64,000 nucleotides of DNA from Enhydrobacter sp. GTDB taxonomy: Bacteria; Pseudomonadota; Alphaproteobacteria; Reyranellales; Reyranellaceae. The position numbers and the translations under genes are program-made. The stretch is taken from contig NZ_CP126889.1 in NCBI RefSeq assembly GCF_030246845.1, forward strand, positions 4,335,001 to 4,399,000, written 5' to 3'. The notes below the pieces were generated by a model that was given only the letters and a program-made list of their open reading frames with translations, ran no database searches and had not been told where the DNA came from. Positions 18,405-26,191 of this stretch are shown piece after piece. The first letter of the stretch is position 1, and each line of letters opens with the position of its first letter.

Positions 18405-19766
18405 TCAGTCCTCGCCCGGCCGGTCGGCCGGCACGGCGGCGAAGGAGTGGCCCGGCGAACGGGCGAGTGCCACGGTGCGGGCCAGCAGGCGCAGCTCGCC
18501 GCGCAGCTCCTCGGCGAGCGTCGCCCGATCGCGCGCGCTTTCCTCGACCAGGCGGGCGAGGTTGGTCTCGATGTTGCGTCGATGCGCGGCGATGGCCTCG
18601 CGGTCGGCGTCGGGCACGCGCTCCGCGAGCCGCGCCAGCGCACCCCGCACCTCGTCGGCCTGGCGTTCCAGGCGTTCCTCCATGTTGCGCTGGTGCGCGG
18701 CCATGGCCTGCCGGTCGGGCTCGGGCAGGGGCCGCTGGACCAGCCGGTCGACGGCGACCTGCAGCTCCTCGATCACGCGCGGAAGCTCCTCCGACGCGGC
18801 GGCCCGGTCGGTAAGGCGCGTCACGGCGCCGCGCAGCTCGATCGCGAGCTCGGTGAAGCGGGCCAGCAGCGTCTGCTGGGTGCGCACCGTCTCGGCAAGG
18901 GCGGCCAGCCGCTCGACGAGCGTGGCGTAGCCGGCCACGGTGGCCTGCCGGCTGTCCTCGATGCGCTTCAGGGCGCGGACGAGACCGTCGACTCCCTCGG
19001 CATTGCGTTCGAGCAGGGCGCCGATATAGGCCGGCACGGTCCCCGGGCGATCGCCGGCGGCGAAGGCGGGATCGGACAGGCTGGTGGCGCGCGCCAGCCA
19101 TTCCTCGAGCTCGATGTGGAAGCGGCCCTGGGCCTGGCTCGCCTGCAGCTCGAGGAAGCCCAGCACCAGCGAGCCCGAGAGGCCGAACAGCGAGGCGCCG
19201 AAGGCGGTCGACATGCCCTTCAACGGGCCTTCGATGCTTCCCTGCAGCATCGAGAACATCTTGAGCGGATCGCCGGCCGAAACGTGCAGGTTGGAGATCG
19301 CGTCGGCGACGGCGCCGATCGTCTCCAGCAGGCCCCAGAAGGTGCCGAGCAGGCCGAGGAAGATCAGCAGCCCGATCAGGTAGCGCGCGAGCTCGCGCCG
19401 CTCGTCGAGCCGGGTGGCGATGCCGTCGAGCACGGCGCGGGTCGCGGTGGGCGAGAGGCGGAAATCCTGCCGTTCGCCCAGCATGGCGGCCAGCGGTGCC
19501 AACAGGTTGATCGACTCGGTAGGCACAAGCGCGGCCTCGACATCGCGATGCTGGTAGCGGCGCATCCAGTTCACTTCGGGCCAGAGCAGGATCACCTGGC
19601 GGAAAACGAAGAAGATGCCGAGCAGCAGGACGCCCATGATCACGCCGTCGAGGATCGGCGTGTGCAGGAAGACCCGGATCAGATCCTCGTGCAGGACATA
19701 GGTGAGGCCCGCCACCGCGACGAGGAACAGCAACATGCGGATGAGGTAGGGGAGAGGGGTGCTCAT
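18405..19766 (-). CDS. MotA/TolQ/ExbB-like proton channel subunit
   Basis: 453 residues. Helices are at about 8-25 and 38-58, then a pair around 135-160 (LIGLLIFLGLLGTFWGLLET) and 195-215 (FGASLFGLSGSLVLGFLE); GTFWGLLETIG resembles the TolQ/ExbB signature. The C-terminal 220 residues form a predicted cytoplasmic coiled coil with an imperfect repeat (HQRNMEERLERQADEVRGAL and HRRNIETNLARLVEESARD). Such long tails are seen in ZorA-like proteins. It pairs with the OmpA-like gene six bases downstream. It is divergent from the M20 gene, with 260 bp between. Function unknown. Confidence 0.82.
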   Translation of the reverse strand: MSTPLPYLIRMLLFLVAVAGLTYVLHEDLIRVFLHTPILDGVIMGVLLLGIFFVFRQVILLWPEVNWMRRYQHRDVEAALVPTESINLLAPLAAMLGERQDFRLSPTATRAVLDGIATRLDERRELARYLIGLLIFLGLLGTFWGLLETIGAVADAISNLHVSAGDPLKMFSMLQGSIEGPLKGMSTAFGASLFGLSGSLVLGFLELQASQAQGRFHIELEEWLARATSLSDPAFAAGDRPGTVPAYIGALLERNAEGVDGLVRALKRIEDSRQATVAGYATLVERLAALAETVRTQQTLLARFTELAIELRGAVTRLTDRAAASEELPRVIEELQVAVDRLVQRPLPEPDRQAMAAHQRNMEERLERQADEVRGALARLAERVPDADREAIAAHRRNIETNLARLVEESARDRATLAEELRGELRLLARTVALARSPGHSFAAVPADRPGED

Positions 19767-20026
19767 GGCATCGGCTGCAGGATGGCAGGCAAGAGAGTGT
19801 CACACGCCGAATGCATCGATATCGACCGAGGCCGTGGGCACAACCGATTGCCTTTCAAGGCGTTTTTTCTCCTCCGAGCATACTCAATGCAGACTGACGC
19901 CTCAACCGGCGAGGCCGAGATATCCGCAACCTGCGAGAGGGCGATGGCGATAGTAGGGCGGACGATTCTGGCTGTCGGTCGAAGAGCTCTCTAAGCTTGC
20001 GCCCACAAGACGGAGGAGATGCCAGG

Positions 20027-21346
20027 ATGGCGGCCAGATGGACCGGAGCTTTGGTCTTCGCGGCGCTTTTGGGGCTATCGACGGCGGCGCCGGCGGCCGA
20101 CATCGCGGGCATGCGGGCGGCCATCGATCGCGAATTCGACGCCCAATATTCCCACATCGACGCGCTCTACAAGGACATCCACAGCCATCCCGAGCTCAGC
20201 TTCCGTGAGACTCGCACGGCGGCCAGGCTTGCCACCGAGATGCGAGGCCTGGGCTTCCAGGTGACCGAAGGCGTCGGCAGGACGGGCGTGGTCGCGATCT
20301 ATGAGAACGGGCCCGGCCCCATGGTGATGGTGCGCACCGAACTCGATGCCCTGCCGTTGCAGGAGAAGACCGGGCTTTCCTATGCCAGCACGGCCAGGCA
20401 GCTCTGGCGCGGGGCCGAGACTCCGGTCGCCCACGCCTGCGGCCACGACATCCATATGTCGGTGTGGGTGGCGGTGGCCAAGACCCTTGTCGACATGAAG
20501 GACCGGTGGAGCGGCACGGTCATGTTCGTGGCCCAGCCGGCGGAGGAGGGTGGCGGCGGCGCGAAGGCGATGATCAACGACGGCCTCTTCACGCGCTTCA
20601 GGAAGCCGGACTACGGCTTCGCGCTGCATGTAGGTCCCGGACCCTACGGCCACGTCTGGTATCGAGCGGGTGCCATCAGCTCCACCTCCGATGGTCTTTT
20701 CGTGCGCTTCCTCGGCAAGGGTGGCCACGGCTCGCGCCCGCACGTCACGATCGATCCGGTGATGATGGCGGGGCATTTCATCGTCGACGTGCAGAGCGTG
20801 ATCAGCCGCGAGAAGGATGCCGCGAAATTCGGCGTCGTGACGATCGGCTCGGTGGAGGCCGGCCATGCGGGCAATGTCATCCCCGATGCCGCCGTGCTGC
20901 GCGGCACCATCCGCTCCTACGACGAGGCGACGCGCGCGAGGATGATCGAGGGCGTGGAGCGGACGGCGCGGGCCGTGGCCATGATGGCCGGCGCGCCGCC
21001 GCCCGAAATCAAGATCACGCCCGGGGCGAAGGCGGTCGTCAACGACGCGGCCCTTGCCGGGCGCAGCGGTGCGGTGCTGAAGGCGGCGTTCGGCGACAAG
21101 GCTGCACTGGTGTCGCATCCGGGCGCGGCCAGCGAGGACTACTCGGAATTCGTGCTGGCCGGCGTGCCGTCCTTCTACTTCGCGCTCGGCGGCCTCGATC
21201 CCAAGGAGATCGCCGAGGCGAAGGCGAACCACACGCAAGTGCCGGGCAACCACTCGCCGGAATTCGCGCCCGTCCCCGAGCCCACGATCCGCACCGGCGT
21301 CGAAGCGATGAGCCTCGTCGTGCTGGATGTGCTGCAGAAGAAGTAG
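20027..21346 (+). CDS. Exported M20-family amidohydrolase
   Basis: 439 residues with a Sec signal peptide (about 1-24, ending STAAPAAD with cleavage at APA-AD). Zinc-peptidase motifs follow: DIHSHPELSF, the central metal site HACGHDIHM, AEEGGGGAK and the dimerisation-domain segment GKGGHGSRPH. This is the M20D group (aminoacylase, hippurate and IAA-amino-acid hydrolases); it should cleave N-acyl amino acids in the periplasm. GGAGGAG ten bases before the ATG at 20027 sets the start. Convergent with the phosphatase gene downstream. The substrate is not predictable. Confidence 0.88.
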   Translation: MAARWTGALVFAALLGLSTAAPAADIAGMRAAIDREFDAQYSHIDALYKDIHSHPELSFRETRTAARLATEMRGLGFQVTEGVGRTGVVAIYENGPGPMVMVRTELDALPLQEKTGLSYASTARQLWRGAETPVAHACGHDIHMSVWVAVAKTLVDMKDRWSGTVMFVAQPAEEGGGGAKAMINDGLFTRFRKPDYGFALHVGPGPYGHVWYRAGAISSTSDGLFVRFLGKGGHGSRPHVTIDPVMMAGHFIVDVQSVISREKDAAKFGVVTIGSVEAGHAGNVIPDAAVLRGTIRSYDEATRARMIEGVERTARAVAMMAGAPPPEIKITPGAKAVVNDAALAGRSGAVLKAAFGDKAALVSHPGAASEDYSEFVLAGVPSFYFALGGLDPKEIAEAKANHTQVPGNHSPEFAPVPEPTIRTGVEAMSLVVLDVLQKK

Positions 21347-21379
21347 GAGCCAGACGCCAGGGAGTCTGCGCGCCGCGGC

Positions 21380-22285
21380 CTACTTCAAGGCCTCGACCAT
21401 GGCGTCGCGCAGGCTGGCGTTGGTCGCCAGCAGCGACGGGCTGCCGAGCGCGTAGGGCTGGCCGGCGACGTCGGCCACCATGCCGCCCGCCTCGCGCACC
21501 AGCAGCAGGCCGGCCGCGACGTCCCACGGGGCGAGGCCGAACTCGAAGAAGGCGTCGAAGCGGCCCGCTGCCACGAAGGCGAGGTCGAGCGACGCCGCGC
21601 CCCAGCGGCGGATGCCGGCGGTTCGGCCCATTGCCGTCTCGAGCCGGCGCAGATAGTCCGGATGGTCGCCGCGGCCGATATGCGGGATGCCCGTGGCGAC
21701 CAGGGCGCGCGCCAGCTCCTTGCGGCCCGACACGCGCAGGCGGCGCGAGCGTGCGTTGGGCGTGTCGATGAAGGCGCCGTTGCCCTTCTCGGCCCAGAAC
21801 AGCTCGTCGGAGATCGGCTGGTATATGACGCCGGCGATGATCTCGCCGTCACGCTCCAAGGCGAGCGAGATGGCGAAGTGCGGCACGCCGTGCAGGAAGT
21901 TGGTCGTGCCGTCGAGCGGATCGGCGATCCAGCGGTTGCGGCCGTCGCCCCTGGTCTCGCCGCCTTCCTCGCCCAGGAAGCCGTACTCGGGCCGCGTGCG
22001 GGCAAGCTCGGCGCGCAACGTCCGCTCGGCCTGCAGGTCGGCGCGGCTCACGAAATCGCCCGGACCCTTCTCCGACACCTGCAGGTGCTCGACCTCGCCG
22101 AAGTCGCGCTTCAGAGACTTGGCGGCCGCGAAGGCGGCGCGGATCATCACGGTGATGGTGGCCGAGCGCGGCGCGAGCGACCGCCGCTCGGGCGGCCCCG
22201 AGCGCTCGCGGCCGACATTCAGCGGCGCGCGGCCGACACGGGCGACGGGCTGGTCGCGCTGGGGACGATCGGGGGGCGACGCCAT
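21380..22285 (-). CDS. suhB: Inositol monophosphatase family protein
   Basis: 301 residues. Metal and catalytic motifs are GFLGEEGGE, WIADPLDGTTNFLHG and WDVAAGLLLVREAGG, all intact. The family dephosphorylates inositol-1-phosphate or related sugar phosphates; SuhB can also act in rRNA antitermination. The fold starts at about residue 45 (TVMIRAAFAAAKSL); the first 45 residues are proline/arginine-rich, and no closer ATG gives the full N-terminal helix except Met47. The ATG at 22285 lies eight bases after the efp stop, so the two are probably cotranscribed. Confidence 0.85.
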   Translation of the reverse strand: MASPPDRPQRDQPVARVGRAPLNVGRERSGPPERRSLAPRSATITVMIRAAFAAAKSLKRDFGEVEHLQVSEKGPGDFVSRADLQAERTLRAELARTRPEYGFLGEEGGETRGDGRNRWIADPLDGTTNFLHGVPHFAISLALERDGEIIAGVIYQPISDELFWAEKGNGAFIDTPNARSRRLRVSGRKELARALVATGIPHIGRGDHPDYLRRLETAMGRTAGIRRWGAASLDLAFVAAGRFDAFFEFGLAPWDVAAGLLLVREAGGMVADVAGQPYALGSPSLLATNASLRDAMVEALK

Positions 22286-22293
22286 CGGACTGG

Positions 22294-22863
22294 TCAGTCC
22301 TTGGCGCGTTCCATGTAGCTGCCGTCCTCGGTGTTGATCACCAGCTTGGTTCCGACCGCGATATGCGGCGGCACCATCACGCGGATGCCGCCTTCGACGA
22401 CGGCCGGCTTGTAGGACGAGGAGGCGGTCTGGCCCTTCACCACGGCGTCGGCCTCGGTGACGGCGAGCGTCACGGTCTTGGGCAGCTCCACGCCCACCGG
22501 CGTTCCTTCGTAGGTCGACACCACGACCTCCATGCCGTCCTGCAGCCAGCGCGCCTGGTCGGGATCGAGCACGTCGTTGCCGATGGTGAGCTGCTCGAAA
22601 TTCTCCTTGTCCATGAACGTGTAGCCGTTGTCGTCCTTGAACAGGAAGGTGCACTCGCGCTCGTCGATATGGACGTGCTCGATCATCTCGCCCGAGCGGA
22701 AGCGCTCCTGCAGCTTGTTGCCCTCGCGCAGCGCCTTGGCCTCGATCGACACGAACGCGCCGCCCTTGCCGGGCGTGATGTGCTGCACCTTGGCCGCCAC
22801 CCAGAGCTTGCCGTTGTATTCGATGACGTTGCCGGCACGGATGGAATTGACGGGGACTTTCAT
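22294..22863 (-). CDS. efp: Translation elongation factor P
   Basis: 189 residues, three beta-barrel domains: MKVPVNSIRAGNVIEYNGKL, then the loop ITPGKGGAF with the lysine (about position 34) that enters the ribosome, and the C-terminal signature region ending GTKLVINTEDGSYMERAKD. It relieves stalling at polyproline runs. The loop lysine is the type that EpmA beta-lysylates, and an epmA gene lies 0.5 kb away at 23389. Upstream of inositol monophosphatase on the same strand. Confidence 0.96.
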   Translation of the reverse strand: MKVPVNSIRAGNVIEYNGKLWVAAKVQHITPGKGGAFVSIEAKALREGNKLQERFRSGEMIEHVHIDERECTFLFKDDNGYTFMDKENFEQLTIGNDVLDPDQARWLQDGMEVVVSTYEGTPVGVELPKTVTLAVTEADAVVKGQTASSSYKPAVVEGGIRVMVPPHIAVGTKLVINTEDGSYMERAKD

Positions 22864-22993
22864 GGCCTTACCCGGACTTGCCGCTCGCGGCGGATGGAAT
22901 GGAATGCGGCCTCGTCCGCGGAACGCGGGGCGAGGCCGGCGGCGGGCTTTTATCAAAGCCCGGCTGGAGCCGCAACCGGGCCCGAGCCGCGGC

Positions 22994-23344
22994 TCAGAGG
23001 CCCAACGCGGCCTGCTTTTTCTTCGGCAGCGCCGCGGCGATCACGGCATGGGCGCGGCGGAGATAGGCCTTCATTTCTGACGTTGTCAGGATGGCCGGGT
23101 CATCCATCGCGACCCACTTGGCGCGGGCAAGATAGGGCGCAGGCCTGAAGCCGTCGCAGCGGCTCAACGCCTCGTAGTGCTCCTCCGGGCATTTGAAGCA
23201 GACCCGGCCGACCGAATGCTCGCGCGGCGCGATCAGGCAGAACATCCTGCCGCCCACCTTGAAGACGGTCACGCCCTCCCACTGCACGGTGCGCGTGGCC
23301 GCCGGCAGCGAGGCGCAGAACCGGTCGATCTCCTTCGGCGTCAT
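22994..23344 (-). CDS. MmcQ/YjbR family protein
   Basis: 116 residues. It carries the family pattern: TPKEIDRFCASLPAATRTVQW at the start, VFKVGGRMFCLIA, VCFKCPEEHYEAL and WVAMDD. The fold is a small double-wing like that of DNA-binding proteins, but the biochemical role is unsettled. It is divergent from epmA, with 44 bp between starts, so the two probably share a control region. It lies upstream of efp on the same strand, with 130 bp between. Confidence 0.85.
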   Translation of the reverse strand: MTPKEIDRFCASLPAATRTVQWEGVTVFKVGGRMFCLIAPREHSVGRVCFKCPEEHYEALSRCDGFRPAPYLARAKWVAMDDPAILTTSEMKAYLRRAHAVIAAALPKKKQAALGL

Positions 23345-23388
23345 CGCGCCACCCTACACGCCGGCCGTGGCGCGTGCGATGGTCGGGC

Positions 23389-24387
23389 ATGAACGAGTGG
23401 CGTCCCGACAAGCTCGCCCGGCGTCTGCCCAACCTCCAGGCGCGCGCGCGGCTGCAGGCCGCGATCCGGCAATGGTTCATCGACCAGGGCTTCGTCGAGG
23501 TCGAGACGCCGATCCTGCAAGTGGCCCCCGGGGCGGAGGTGCACCTCTCGGGCTTCGCCACCGACTGGGAGACGCCCGACGGCGAGGAGGAGCAGGTGCG
23601 CTGGCTGCACAGCTCGCCCGAGTTCGCCATGAAGAAGCTGCTGGCCGGCGGCCTGCCGAAGCTCTTCCAGTTCGCGCGCGTGTTCCGCAACGGCGAGGGC
23701 TCGGCGCTGCACCATCCCGAGTTCACCATGCTGGAATGGTATCGCGCCGGCGCGGGCTACGAGACACTGATGGAGGATTGCGCGGCGCTGCTGGCGCTCG
23801 CCGGCGTGCGCGAGCTGCGCTGGGAGGACAATCGCTGCGATCCGACGGCCACGCCCGAGCGGCTGACCGTGGCGGAGGCCTTCGACCGCCATGCCGGCGT
23901 CGATCTCCTGGCGACAGTGGGCAATGGAGAGAAGCTCGCCGGGCAGGCGGGCATCGCCATGCACGCCGACGATACCTGGGACGACGTCTTCTTTCGCATC
24001 ATGTTCGACCGCATCGAGCCCAAGCTCGGCATGGGACGGCCGACGATCCTCTGCGAATATCCGATCACCATGGCGGCGCTCGCCCGGGCCAAGCCGGGCG
24101 ATCCGCGCGTCGCCGAGCGCTTCGAGCTCTATGTCTGCGGCGTCGAGCTCGCCAACGGCTTCGGCGAGCTCACCGACCCCGCGATCCAGCGCGCGCGATT
24201 GCAGGCCGACATGGACGAGAAGGAGCACCTCTACGGCCTGCGCTGGCCGATCGATACCGACTTTCTCGCCGCCCTCGACCACGGGCTGCCCGCGAGCAGC
24301 GGCATCGCGCTCGGCTTCGACCGTCTGGTGATGCTGGCGACCGGCGCTGCGCACATCGAGGACGTGCTGTGGCTCCCGGTCCGCTGA
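23389..24387 (+). CDS. epmA: EF-P beta-lysine ligase (EpmA/GenX/PoxA)
   Basis: 332 residues, a class II lysyl-tRNA synthetase catalytic core without an anticodon-binding domain. Motif 1 is FIDQGFVEVETPIL, motif 2 FARVFRNGEGSALHHPEFTM, and motif 3 GIALGFDRLVMLA. EpmA attaches (R)-beta-lysine to EF-P, and efp is only 0.5 kb away. EpmB, which supplies beta-lysine, is not in the window. ATG at 23389 is preferred; a GTG at 23374 is also in frame. A short genuine lysyl-tRNA synthetase is unlikely because of the missing N-terminal domain. Confidence 0.92.
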   Translation: MNEWRPDKLARRLPNLQARARLQAAIRQWFIDQGFVEVETPILQVAPGAEVHLSGFATDWETPDGEEEQVRWLHSSPEFAMKKLLAGGLPKLFQFARVFRNGEGSALHHPEFTMLEWYRAGAGYETLMEDCAALLALAGVRELRWEDNRCDPTATPERLTVAEAFDRHAGVDLLATVGNGEKLAGQAGIAMHADDTWDDVFFRIMFDRIEPKLGMGRPTILCEYPITMAALARAKPGDPRVAERFELYVCGVELANGFGELTDPAIQRARLQADMDEKEHLYGLRWPIDTDFLAALDHGLPASSGIALGFDRLVMLATGAAHIEDVLWLPVR

Positions 24388-24471
24388 TCATTGGACCGCG
24401 CGCATCCTGCGCGCCTGCCCTGAGGTCATCCGAAGGGCTCATGGGCGGGCTGGAAGCCCGCGGTCCTATGA
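24388..24471. repeat. REP-like inverted pair between epmA and thiE
   Basis: Two arms face each other. The left arm (24388-24412) begins TCATTGGACCGCG and contains GCGCGCA-TCC-TGCGCGC; the right arm (24444-24471) contains GCGGGCT-GGA-AGCCCGC and ends CGGTCCTATGA. Each arm is itself a 7-bp hairpin with a 3-base loop, and the outer ends pair with each other. It immediately follows the epmA stop and includes the thiE stop codon, so it could terminate both convergent genes. Confidence 0.7.
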
Positions 24472-25065
24472 CGGTGCGGCGAGCAGCGTGTTGAAGGCGC
24501 GTACGGCGGCTTCGGGGCCGTCCTTGTGGTTCCAGATGCCGCTTCCCACCGCGAGGAAGTCGGCGCCGGCCGCGACGAGGGAGCGGGCATTGTCGGGGGT
24601 GATGCCGCCGGTCGCCACGCAGGGGATCTCGAACAGGCCGCTCCACCATTCGATCGTCTCGAGGTCGGCCGCATCGAAGGCGACATAGTCGGCGCCGGCG
24701 TCGGCGGCCTCCATCGCCAGATGGCGGGAGGCGGGGCAGGCGACGCCCACCTGCCGCTCGCGGCCGACGATGCGGCGCGCCTCGGCATAGGCCTCGACCC
24801 GGACCTGCACGCCATCGGCGTCGAGCTTCAGTGCCAAGTCGGGCCGATCGGCGAGCATGAAGGCCACGCCGCGTTGCTGGCAGATCGGCCGTAGCGTGTC
24901 CGCCGTCCGTGCGATCGCCGCATCGTCGGCCTCCGCCAGTCCCAGCAGGAAGGCCGCCACGTCGCCGCCCGCGAAGGCGGCGCGCATCTCGTCGGCGAAG
25001 AGCGTCGGACGATCGATGCGCGGAGGCGAGACGAGGTAGAGCCGGCAGCTCTCGGCGGCCGGCAC
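24466..25065 (-). CDS. thiE: Thiamine phosphate synthase family protein
   Basis: 199 residues with a TIM-barrel: RLYLVSPPRID at the start, VAFMLADRPDLALKLDADGV, and C-terminal IPCVATGGITPDNARSLV and FLAVGSGIW, the phosphate-binding end. The enzyme joins hydroxymethylpyrimidine-PP and thiazole phosphate. The usual H/G/Q segment is diverged (DGVQVRVEAYAE), so substrate use is somewhat uncertain. The start is a GTG three bases after the aldolase stop, suggesting coupled translation. The stop falls inside a REP-like repeat, so the last residues (LLAAPS) come from sequence bordering the repeat. Confidence 0.78.
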   Translation of the reverse strand: MPAAESCRLYLVSPPRIDRPTLFADEMRAAFAGGDVAAFLLGLAEADDAAIARTADTLRPICQQRGVAFMLADRPDLALKLDADGVQVRVEAYAEARRIVGRERQVGVACPASRHLAMEAADAGADYVAFDAADLETIEWWSGLFEIPCVATGGITPDNARSLVAAGADFLAVGSGIWNHKDGPEAAVRAFNTLLAAPS

Positions 25066-25068
25066 GGA

Positions 25069-25989
25069 TTACATCTTGCCCTGGTAGATGCCGATGATCT
25101 TGTCCAGCATGTCGAGCGCCTCCTCGCGCGGGCGCTGGAAGGTGTTGCGGCCGATGATCGAGCCGTTGGCGCCGCCGTCACGCAAGCCGCGGATCTCGGT
25201 GAACAGCCCCTCGAGGTCCTTCGCCTCACCGCCCGAGAAGACGACGATGCGCCGGCCGTTGAAGGTCGCCTGCATCACGTGCTTGATGCGGGCGGCGAGC
25301 GTCGAAATGTCGATCTTGGCCTTCTCGAATGCGGCCTTGGCCTCCGGCTGCCACAGGACGCTGGTCGGCGGCTTCACCTTGATGACGTGCGCGCCCAATA
25401 GCGCCGCCATATGGGCGGCATAGGCGCAGACATCCATCGCGGTCTCGCCCGCCTTGTCGAGCTTGCCGCCACGCGGATAGGACCACATGACGACGGCGAG
25501 GCCGACTGCCTTCGCCTCCTCGGCGAGCTCGCGGATCTCCTCCATCATCTCGTACTGGTCTTCCGAACCGGGATAGATCGTGAAGCCGATGGCCGCGCAG
25601 CCGAGCCGCAGTGCGTCGTGCACTGAGCCAGTGACGGCCTGGTCCTTGTTGGTCGAGAGGGAATTGGCGCTGTTGAGCTTGAGGATGGTCGGAATCGCAC
25701 CCGCGAAGGTATCGGCGCCAGCCTCGAGCGCACCGAGCGGAGCCGCATAGGCGTTGAGGCCGGCATCGATGGCGAGCTGGTAGTGATAATGCGGGTCGTA
25801 GGCCGGCGGGTTGGGCGCAAAGGAGCGGTCGGGGCCGTGCTCGAAGCCTTGATCGACGGGCAGGATCACCATCTTGCCGGAGCCGCCCAGCCTGCCGTGC
25901 ATCAGCATGCGGGCGAGGTTCGCCTTGGTGCCGGGGCAGTCGCTCTCGTAGTTGTCGAGGATCTTCTTCACGGTGCGGGTGATCTTCAC
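25069..25989 (-). CDS. fbaB: Class I fructose-bisphosphate aldolase (DhnA/FbaB type)
   Basis: 306 residues from a GTG at 25989 with GGGAG upstream. Motifs: MVILPVDQGFEHGPD near the N-terminus, and HVIKVKPPTS, holding the likely Schiff-base lysine. It cleaves fructose-1,6-bisphosphate in glycolysis or makes it in gluconeogenesis; no zinc ligands are needed. The thiE start follows its stop by three bases. An in-frame ATG further upstream (26073) lies in non-family sequence and is rejected. Confidence 0.9.
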   Translation of the reverse strand: MKITRTVKKILDNYESDCPGTKANLARMLMHGRLGGSGKMVILPVDQGFEHGPDRSFAPNPPAYDPHYHYQLAIDAGLNAYAAPLGALEAGADTFAGAIPTILKLNSANSLSTNKDQAVTGSVHDALRLGCAAIGFTIYPGSEDQYEMMEEIRELAEEAKAVGLAVVMWSYPRGGKLDKAGETAMDVCAYAAHMAALLGAHVIKVKPPTSVLWQPEAKAAFEKAKIDISTLAARIKHVMQATFNGRRIVVFSGGEAKDLEGLFTEIRGLRDGGANGSIIGRNTFQRPREEALDMLDKIIGIYQGKM

Positions 25990-26191
25990 GGGCTCGCTCC
26001 CATTGGTCCTTTGGGCCTCAATCGGCGCGGTGATAGCGGCGCGGGGCCGCGGGTTCAAGCCCCGCCCGGTCAACTACCTGCCACGTCGTTGCCCGGCCGC
26101 CGCGGGGTGGCGAGATAGGATGATAAACTCGGCGAAACGGACGGCGTGACCATTGTGTGCCCTGCCGCAACAACGGATGGGAATGTTCTCG

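Noticed and set aside
17298..19766. Zorya anti-phage system
   Set aside because: The two subunits look like ZorA and ZorB in outline, but no ZorC, ZorD or ZorE gene is nearby; the flanking genes are DUF1489 and an M20 amidohydrolase.
19848..19867. GCCTTTCAAGGC followed by a T-run, terminator-like
   Set aside because: The stem is only four or five bases and no plus-strand gene ends there; the nearest gene starts on the minus strand.
25990..26073. Upstream extension of the aldolase to ATG 26073
   Set aside because: The added residues do not resemble the family, and the GTG at 25989 has a good Shine-Dalgarno and gives the normal length.
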